Part shown: positions 58,407 through 64,000 of the stretch, piece by piece
Numbering within the stretch: position 1 is the stretch's first letter
How the letters are laid out: each line of letters starts with the position of its first letter
Origin: Saprospiraceae bacterium
Lineage (GTDB): Bacteria > Bacteroidota > Bacteroidia > Chitinophagales > Saprospiraceae
Length of the DNA: 64,000 bases
Assembly: GCA_020631235.1 (NCBI GenBank)
Contig: JAHDHQ010000004.1
Location: 1-64,000 of the forward strand
Reading direction: 5' to 3'
The notes under the pieces: generated by a model
What the model saw: only the letters and a program-made list of their open reading frames with translations
Databases searched by the model: none
Told to the model about the DNA's origin: nothing
Program-made: the position numbers and the translations under genes

Positions 58407-59048
58407 CTATAAAAATGATACAGCACCCGTTTTTACATCATACATTGCACCTACCACATTGATTTCACCTTTTTCTATCATTTCATTAAGTACTGGACTA
58501 TCTTCTTTCAGCCTCGCAATAGTTAAATGCACGTTTTCAATGGCTACTTTATTTACAAAGTCTAAATTTTTAGAACTTCTGTCTTCTCCATCGGCTGTTT
58601 TTACTTTGTCCAATGCAGGGTTAATGTTTTCTAACATGGCTGTAAGATTACCTAATTTTGCATGGTCACAAGCACCTTTCACAGCTCCACATGAGGTATG
58701 CCCCATAATCACTATAAGCTTTGATCCGGCTAGTTTACAAGCAAATTCCAAGCTTCCTAAAATGTCCTGATTGACAAAATTACCCGCTACTCTAGCATTA
58801 AAAATATCTCCGATACCTTGATCAAAAATGATTTCTGTAGGTATACGAGAATCTATACAGCTTACCACAGCTGCAAAAGGATATTGCCCTGTCGAAGTAT
58901 CATTTATTTGCCCTCTTAAGTCTCTGTTTAATGTATCATTATTTACAAATCGATGGTTCCCTTCCTTTAGGATGGTCATCGCATTTTGTATTGTTAATGC
59001 AGTTTGTGAGTCTTTAGTTTGTGTTAGATTATTTGCGTACGTATTCAT
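58407..59048 (-). CDS. Beta-carbonic anhydrase
   Basis: 213 residues. Zinc ligands Cys64, His117 and Cys120 are present (VVSCIDSRIPTE and IMGHTSCGAVKGA), with the active-site Asp66-Arg68 dyad. The NARVAGNFVN and GSLEFACKLAGSK blocks are typical of the beta class. It interconverts CO2 and bicarbonate. It follows a SulP transporter by 14 bases on the same strand; such a pair suggests bicarbonate uptake or supply. Confidence 0.93.
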   Translation of the reverse strand: MNTYANNLTQTKDSQTALTIQNAMTILKEGNHRFVNNDTLNRDLRGQINDTSTGQYPFAAVVSCIDSRIPTEIIFDQGIGDIFNARVAGNFVNQDILGSLEFACKLAGSKLIVIMGHTSCGAVKGACDHAKLGNLTAMLENINPALDKVKTADGEDRSSKNLDFVNKVAIENVHLTIARLKEDSPVLNEMIEKGEINVVGAMYDVKTGAVSFL

Positions 59049-59062
59049 TATGTATTTGATTT

Positions 59063-60670
59063 TTAATTGGCTAATGCAGGTTCTAATTCAAATTCCTTTA
59101 TCGAACTTTCCAAGATTTTCATTGGAGAGTCTTTAATACCTTTATTTTTTCTGCTAATGATGTCTACTTCTATATTTCTTTCTTTAGCATTTACCTCAAA
59201 CTCTTCGATAATTTCGATCACATCATGGTGGATGTTGATTGATTTTGATGCGTCTATGGTCACCTTACTTTCGTTAGGTATTAATTGTAACGCACGTTGG
59301 ATGTTGGCTTTATTTAAAAATGTTACATCTTCACTTAAGGTTAAGGTGAAGTTGCCATCTTCTTGCATAGCTTTATCACTTTCAAAGAAAAATGGCTTTT
59401 TATAATTCTCATACAAAATAAAGAATATAGCTACGGCCATTCCGATACCAATTCCCATTAATAAATCAGTAAATACAATAGCTAAGATCGTAACAATAAA
59501 AGGAATAAAATTAGTCCACCCAGTTTTAAACATTTGCTTAAATAAGGCCGGTTTTGCTAATTTATATCCTACCAAAATAAGGATGGCAGCTAAACTTGAA
59601 AGTGGGATTAAATTAAGCAAACTAGGTATTAACATCGCACTTCCTAATAAAATAAATCCGTGCATTATAGCAGAAACTTTAGTTTTACCTCCTGATTGAA
59701 TGTTTGTCGAACTACGAACAATCACTTGCGTAATAGGTAACCCTCCGATTAATCCTGAAATTAAGTTCCCGATACCTTGAGCTCTTAATTCTTTATTAGC
59801 CGGACTCACTCGCTTCATCGGATCCAGTTTATCAGTGGCCTCTAAACAAAGCAAAGTCTCTAAAGATGCTACAATAGCTAATGTAATTGCCACCGTGTAG
59901 ACTTGTGGATTATTCCATTGTGAAAAATCAGGTAAAGTAAATAGCTTGATAAACCCAGTAACACTGTCTGCCACAGGAATAGATACAACTTGATCAGTTT
60001 GTAAACCTAAGCTAGAACCAGCAAAGACAAGGTTGAAAATAATGCCCAATGCCACGACTACTAAAGGACCTTGAACAATTTTAAACAATGAAATTTTCTT
60101 CATAAACTTTTGCTCCCACAAGATGAGTATGGCTAGAGAAACGAGTGAAATAGTGATAGCACCTGGGGTTATTGATTCAAGCATGTAATAAAACTGCGAA
60201 AAGGTGTTGTGCCCATCATTTTGCATAAATGCCAAGCTACCTTCATAATTTTTGTCATATCCAAAAGCATGAGGAATTTGTTTTAAGAAAATAATGACCC
60301 CAATTCCTGCAAGCATGCCTTTAATTACAGAATCAGGAAAATAATATCCAATGATTCCAGCTTTAAGAACTCCCAAAATAAATTGAAAAACACCGGCAAA
60401 TACTACAGCAAGTAAAAAAGTCTCGAAAGCACCTAAATCTTGAATGGCTGTTAAAACTATAACCGCTAAACCAGCTGCTGGTCCACTTACTCCTAATTGC
60501 GAACCACTCAATGCACCACAAACGATACCACCTACGATACCGGCAATAATTCCTGAAAATAAAGGAGCTCCTGATGCCAAAGCAATCCCTAGACATAAAG
60601 GTACAGCAACTAGAAATACAATAATAGAAGCTGGTATGTCATGTTTTAAATGTTGAAAATATGTCTTCAT
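59063..60670 (-). CDS. SulP family anion transporter, probably bicarbonate or sulfate
   Basis: 535 residues, 10-12 membrane helices, SulP/SLC26 fold: VAVPLCLGIALASGAPLFSGIIAGIVGGIVCGALSGSQLGVSGPAAGLAVIVL, then LETLLCLEATDKLDPMKRVSPANKELRAQGIGNLISGLIGGLPITQVIVRSSTNIQSGG. The C-terminal cytoplasmic part (residues 430-535) is a STAS-like domain (SEDVTFLNKANIQRALQLIPNESKVTIDASKSINIHHDVIEIIEEF). The next gene is a carbonic anhydrase, so bicarbonate import is the best guess. Confidence 0.9.
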   Translation of the reverse strand: MKTYFQHLKHDIPASIIVFLVAVPLCLGIALASGAPLFSGIIAGIVGGIVCGALSGSQLGVSGPAAGLAVIVLTAIQDLGAFETFLLAVVFAGVFQFILGVLKAGIIGYYFPDSVIKGMLAGIGVIIFLKQIPHAFGYDKNYEGSLAFMQNDGHNTFSQFYYMLESITPGAITISLVSLAILILWEQKFMKKISLFKIVQGPLVVVALGIIFNLVFAGSSLGLQTDQVVSIPVADSVTGFIKLFTLPDFSQWNNPQVYTVAITLAIVASLETLLCLEATDKLDPMKRVSPANKELRAQGIGNLISGLIGGLPITQVIVRSSTNIQSGGKTKVSAIMHGFILLGSAMLIPSLLNLIPLSSLAAILILVGYKLAKPALFKQMFKTGWTNFIPFIVTILAIVFTDLLMGIGIGMAVAIFFILYENYKKPFFFESDKAMQEDGNFTLTLSEDVTFLNKANIQRALQLIPNESKVTIDASKSINIHHDVIEIIEEFEVNAKERNIEVDIISRKNKGIKDSPMKILESSIKEFELEPALAN

Positions 60671-60686
60671 CTGTCCGTTTTTTTTG

Positions 60687-60716
60687 CAAACATAATATTA
60701 ATATTAGTTTTACTAA
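60687..60716. promoter_or_regulatory. SulP promoter with overlapping TetR-type operator
   Basis: On the minus strand TATGTTTG (plus 60687-60694) is a perfect -7 box, 17 bases before the SulP ATG. Directly upstream lie a 14-bp palindrome TAATATTAATATTA (60693-60706) and an inverted repeat TTAGT-TTT-ACTAA (60704-60716). Both are in the region shared with the divergent TetR gene, so they are good operator candidates. Confidence 0.5.
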
Positions 60717-60819
60717 CATCATTATTTGCATAATTGTTTAATTTGTAAGCAGATTTACATTTTTTGTGAGTATATCATATTAACAGGACGGGTTTATTAC
60801 TTATATTAGTATTCATATT

Positions 60820-61500
60820 ATGTTTGTATTATCAGCGTCACCCATACCAGAAGGACTTTGTATTAAAGATCCTTTACAAAGTAAACTTGGCAAGAAAATC
60901 ATCAGTCATGGAATACTTTTGATAGATGAATTAGGATTCGAGTCATTTACCTTCAAAAAATTGGCTAATGCCATGGGGTCTAATGAAACTTCTTTGTATA
61001 GATATTTCGAAAACAAGCATTTATTATTGCTTTATTTGGTGGTTTGGTATTGGAATTGGGTAACCTATTTGATTGACTACAACACAAAAAACATTGAAGA
61101 TCCTAATCGAAAGCTAGATCTGATTATAGATAATATAGTAGACGCCACTAAAGAAAACCCATCCGTTGATTTTGTAAACGAAAGAGTACTTCACCGCATA
61201 ATGATTACAGAGTCTTCCAAAGCATATCATACTAAAAACATTGATGAAGAAAATAAACACGGCTTTTATTTTAGCTACAAACAATTAATCCAAAAAATTG
61301 CCGACGTAGTCTTAGAAATCGACAAAAAATTTCCTTACCCACATTCTTTTGCCAGTAATTTATTCGAAATGGCTAACAATGAAATTTACTTTGCTGAACA
61401 TTTACCAAGACTTACGGACATCAAAGTAAAAAATGAAAATTATGACGAAGTAGCTGAACTTCTAAAGTTTTATAAGAAACGCATCCTCAATAAAGTCTAA
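60820..61500 (+). CDS. TetR/AcrR family transcription regulator
   Basis: 226 residues. The DNA-binding helix-turn-helix lies at about 30-75: ISHGILLIDELGFESFTFKKLANAMGSNETSLYRYFENKHLLLLYL. The C-terminal ligand domain (residues 80-226) is helical and unlike named members. It is divergent from SulP-carbonic anhydrase, with palindromes in the shared 149-bp region, so it probably represses that pair and itself. The ATG at 60820 overlaps a TATGTTTG string; the family N-terminus begins there, so I keep it. Confidence 0.88.
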   Translation: MFVLSASPIPEGLCIKDPLQSKLGKKIISHGILLIDELGFESFTFKKLANAMGSNETSLYRYFENKHLLLLYLVVWYWNWVTYLIDYNTKNIEDPNRKLDLIIDNIVDATKENPSVDFVNERVLHRIMITESSKAYHTKNIDEENKHGFYFSYKQLIQKIADVVLEIDKKFPYPHSFASNLFEMANNEIYFAEHLPRLTDIKVKNENYDEVAELLKFYKKRILNKV

Positions 61501-61767
61501 GTATCCTTAGAGTCCGGTTATAGAAATTCGCTAACACAAGTTTTTAAAGAAATAAGGCTTGTATTTTATTTTGTCCAATGTCGTTTCGATAAAGGTCATC
61601 CTTTGCCATTTATAATTTTTCTCAGCTCATCAGTTACTTTTTGATAAAGCTTCTAGTATTCTGTGTCGTAAAAAAAACATGCCCACCTATCCTTCTTAAA
61701 AAGCCTCTGACTATTTCTTACATTTGATTTTTCACATAAGGTTATAAGCTTTTTGACACAGACATCT
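61501..61767. other. 267-bp intergenic region, no gene seen
   Basis: Plain sequence between the TetR gene and the hydroxylase gene. The only signal is TTG (61724-61726), 21-base spacer, GCTTTTTG (61748-61755), a weak promoter (two mismatches in the -7 box) for the downstream gene. Confidence 0.4.
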
Positions 61768-63516
61768 ATGTATGACAACAATCCTTTGCTGGAACAATTA
61801 CCAAAGCATCTAAAACAGTTTATCAAACCTCAAAACTATGAGGACTACACGCCTATCAATCAAGCAGTTTGGAGGTATGTTTTAAGGAAAAATGTAGCTT
61901 ATCTTTCCAAGGTAGCCCATCATTCTTACATAGATGGGCTCAAAAAAACGGGTATCGAAATTGAACAAATACCTAGTATGTATGGCATGAATAGGATACT
62001 GAAAGAAATTGGCTGGGCAGCCGTCGCGGTCGATGGATTTATACCTCCTAATGCATTCATGGAGTTTCAGGCCTATAAAGTGCTTGTCATCGCTTCTGAT
62101 ATCCGCCAATTAGAAAATATAGAATATACACCTGCTCCAGACATCATCCACGAATCGGCCGGACATGCACCCATTATAGCAAATCCTGATTATGCTGAGT
62201 ATCTTAGAAGACTCGGTGCCATAGGCGCAAAAGCTATTCTCTCTAAACACGACATTGATCTATATGAAGCTGTTAGAAAACTATCCATTTTAAAGGAAGC
62301 TCCCAACACAGATCCACAAGAAATCGAGAAAGCAGCTATGGAAGTGGAACAACTTCAAAACGAAGAGGTAGAACTATCTGAAATGGCTCAAATAAGAAAT
62401 CTTCAATGGTGGACGGTGGAGTACGGACTAATAGGCGATATAAACGAACCAAAAATATACGGCGCAGGATTACTTTCGTCCATCGGAGAAAGCCAATGGT
62501 GTATGAAACCTGAGGTACAAAAAATACCATATTCTGTCGAAGCGGCGAAACAATCGTTTGATATAACTAAACCCCAACCTCAACTCTTTGTCACGCCCGA
62601 TTTTTCTTACCTTATGGAAGTCTTAGAATCATTTGCTAATACTTTAAGTTTAAGAAAAGGAGGAAGCCAAGGTATCCAGAAATTGATAGGATCTCACATG
62701 ATTGGCACCATAGAAATAAATACAGGACTTCAAGTTTCAGGCAAATTTTCCAGAGTCATCCTTAATGATGACAATGAAGTGATTTACTTTTTCACCGAGG
62801 GTCCTACTGCATTAGCTTTTAGAGAAAAAGAACTAATTGGCCATGGCATTGATTATCATACAAATGGATTCAGTTCGCCTCTAGGAAAGCTAAAAAACAT
62901 AAATCTCCCGATCGAAGACATGGGGCCTTACGACTTAAAAGCCTATAACTTTTATGACAACAAATGGCTTTCCTTCGAATTTGAAAGCGGGATAAAAGTA
63001 GAAGGCCTAAACATTACTGGAATCAGAAATATCCAAGGAAAATTAATGCTTATCCAACTTAAAGATTGTACGGTTAGCTATAAAAATGAGTTACTATTTA
63101 AACCATCATATGGCATGTTTGACATGGTTATAGGAAGCAGCATTATTGCTGCCTATGCTGGAAGTGCCGACCATCGATCATTTCCTAATGTGTATCATGC
63201 CTCAACGATCAAAACCGCGTCGACAAAAAAGAGCTCACAACTCACTTTGCTAGAAAAACACTATCAAAGCATTAGAGAAATGCGAACGCAAAAAACCATA
63301 AACCAAAACCAACTTGAAAGTATGTGGATAGAAATAAAAACTGCCTATCCAGAAGAATGGTTACTCCAATTAGAAATGCTAGAACTCACTGAAGAAAACG
63401 AATTAAAAAAATCCATCGAGCAATCACTGTTGCACCTAAGTGAAAAACATCCGCAACTAAAAAATCTTATCATAGAAGGAATGCAACAATTAACTCCATT
63501 TTTAGCTTCTACATAG
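61768..63516 (+). CDS. Aromatic amino acid hydroxylase (phenylalanine 4-hydroxylase-like)
   Basis: 582 residues from the ATG at 61768; an in-frame TTG at 61753 lies just after a promoter box and is less likely. The catalytic core is biopterin-dependent: HESAGH with iron ligands His128 and His133 (PDIIHESAGHAPIIANPDYAEYL), and the third ligand is expected as a glutamate near 168-230 (LQNEEVELSEMAQIRNLQWWTVEYGLI). The C-terminal 290 residues exceed the roughly 260-300 residue bacterial enzyme and have no domain I recognise. It converts phenylalanine to tyrosine or a related step. A methyltransferase gene follows 14 bases later. Confidence 0.87.
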   Translation: MYDNNPLLEQLPKHLKQFIKPQNYEDYTPINQAVWRYVLRKNVAYLSKVAHHSYIDGLKKTGIEIEQIPSMYGMNRILKEIGWAAVAVDGFIPPNAFMEFQAYKVLVIASDIRQLENIEYTPAPDIIHESAGHAPIIANPDYAEYLRRLGAIGAKAILSKHDIDLYEAVRKLSILKEAPNTDPQEIEKAAMEVEQLQNEEVELSEMAQIRNLQWWTVEYGLIGDINEPKIYGAGLLSSIGESQWCMKPEVQKIPYSVEAAKQSFDITKPQPQLFVTPDFSYLMEVLESFANTLSLRKGGSQGIQKLIGSHMIGTIEINTGLQVSGKFSRVILNDDNEVIYFFTEGPTALAFREKELIGHGIDYHTNGFSSPLGKLKNINLPIEDMGPYDLKAYNFYDNKWLSFEFESGIKVEGLNITGIRNIQGKLMLIQLKDCTVSYKNELLFKPSYGMFDMVIGSSIIAAYAGSADHRSFPNVYHASTIKTASTKKSSQLTLLEKHYQSIREMRTQKTINQNQLESMWIEIKTAYPEEWLLQLEMLELTEENELKKSIEQSLLHLSEKHPQLKNLIIEGMQQLTPFLAST

Positions 63517-63530
63517 TACAACTAGTAGTT

Positions 63531-64000
63531 ATGAATACAAAGGAAGAAAGAGCATATTGGAGCAAAAGATATCAAGAAAGATTAACTGGTTGGGATATTG
63601 GCTATCCCAGTACACCTATTAAATCCTATGTAGACCAACTCGAAGATAAACAGATCAAAATCTTGATTCCCGGCGCAGGAAATGCTTATGAAGCAGAGTA
63701 TTTATTTAAACAAGGTTTTAAGAATACTTATATAATAGATATTGCGGAAGAACCATTAAGCGCCTTCCGTAAAAGAGTTGCCGATTTTCCTGAAGAACAT
63801 TTAATCTTAGGCAATTTTTTCGAACATGCTGACCAATATGAACTAATCATTGAACAAACATTCTTCTGTTCATTCCCGCCCACTCATGAAAACCGAGACC
63901 TGTATTTTAAAACAATGGCAAAATTGCTGCAACCCAGCGGTAAATTGGTTGGTTTATGGTTTGATATTCCTTTATCTGGTGATATGATTAAACGTCCATT
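63531..64000 (+). CDS. Thiopurine methyltransferase-like (TPMT) protein, C-terminus beyond window
   Basis: The first 156 residues are visible. The opening YWSKRYQERLTGWDIGYPSTPIKSY and motif I ILIPGAGNAYEAEYLFKQGF are typical of the TPMT branch of class I AdoMet methyltransferases. Later IIDIAEEPL (acidic loop) and IIEQTFFCSFPP are also family-like. These bacterial proteins methylate thiols, halides, selenium or tellurium compounds. The gene runs off the right edge. It is 14 bases after the hydroxylase, so the two are likely cotranscribed. Confidence 0.85.
   Translation, partial: MNTKEERAYWSKRYQERLTGWDIGYPSTPIKSYVDQLEDKQIKILIPGAGNAYEAEYLFKQGFKNTYIIDIAEEPLSAFRKRVADFPEEHLILGNFFEHADQYELIIEQTFFCSFPPTHENRDLYFKTMAKLLQPSGKLVGLWFDIPLSGDMIKRP

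Noticed and set aside
60819-60826. TATGTTTG as the promoter of the TetR gene
   Set aside because: It overlaps the ATG of the frame and has no TTG at a suitable distance; the protein N-terminus upstream of the helix-turn-helix is needed.

Overview
The window looks like core chromosome of a Bacteroidota bacterium, most likely from the Saprospiria/Cytophagia/Flavobacteriia side of the phylum. The base composition is AT-rich. Several promoters match the phylum-specific form TTG-N20-23-TAnnTTTG. Families typical of the group are present: DUF1501/DUF1800 pairs, DUF4249 with a TonB receptor, DUF3467, DUF4159, a CotH protein with a C-terminal type IX secretion sorting domain, and monomeric isocitrate dehydrogenase. 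I saw no tRNA, rRNA, CRISPR array, transposase or prophage. The exact taxon cannot be read from the sequence.

Layout. 1-4768 (minus): a secretion operon of DUF1800, DUF1501 and a c-type cytochrome/MopE-repeat protein that runs off the left edge. 5075-8950 (plus): a large coiled-coil P-loop ATPase followed 3 bases later by a cation:proton antiporter, then a 33-bp hairpin tandem repeat. 9266-15897: isocitrate dehydrogenase, fatty acid desaturase, a TonB-C/thioredoxin-like fusion, hscB and rseP. 15994-24514: rsmE, DUF4159, PspC and a secreted unknown, then DUF3467, ruvB, an IscA-type protein and a 5'-nucleotidase split over two genes in reversed domain order. 24761-30812: dnaA, then the housekeeping runs adk-obg-NUDIX, an NlpC/P60 hydrolase and prs-rplY. 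30942-40679: EamA transporter, DUF4249/TonB receptor pair, pnuC, a CRP-nitroreductase-Hsp31 stress cluster and CotH. 40844-41475: a nested tandem repeat. 41483-45919: lon and parE. 46115-54070: lipoprotein, vWA protein, and two two-component systems, one beside a cysteine-rich secreted protein. 54195-64000: S9 peptidase, HD hydrolase, VF530 protein, a SulP-carbonic anhydrase pair with a divergent TetR regulator, an aromatic amino acid hydroxylase and a partial TPMT-like methyltransferase.

No single locus is clearly a new defence or mobile system. The best candidates for undescribed biology are: the ATPase-antiporter pair; the cysteine-rich protein facing a histidine kinase with a cysteine-rich sensor domain; the cytochrome/MopE operon with near-identical 129-bp repeats; the two intergenic hairpin arrays; and an orphan terminator preceded by LytTR-like direct repeats, which may mark a small RNA. 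Many apparent TTG starts in this genome lie inside -7 promoter boxes. I moved starts downstream where the sequence supported it.
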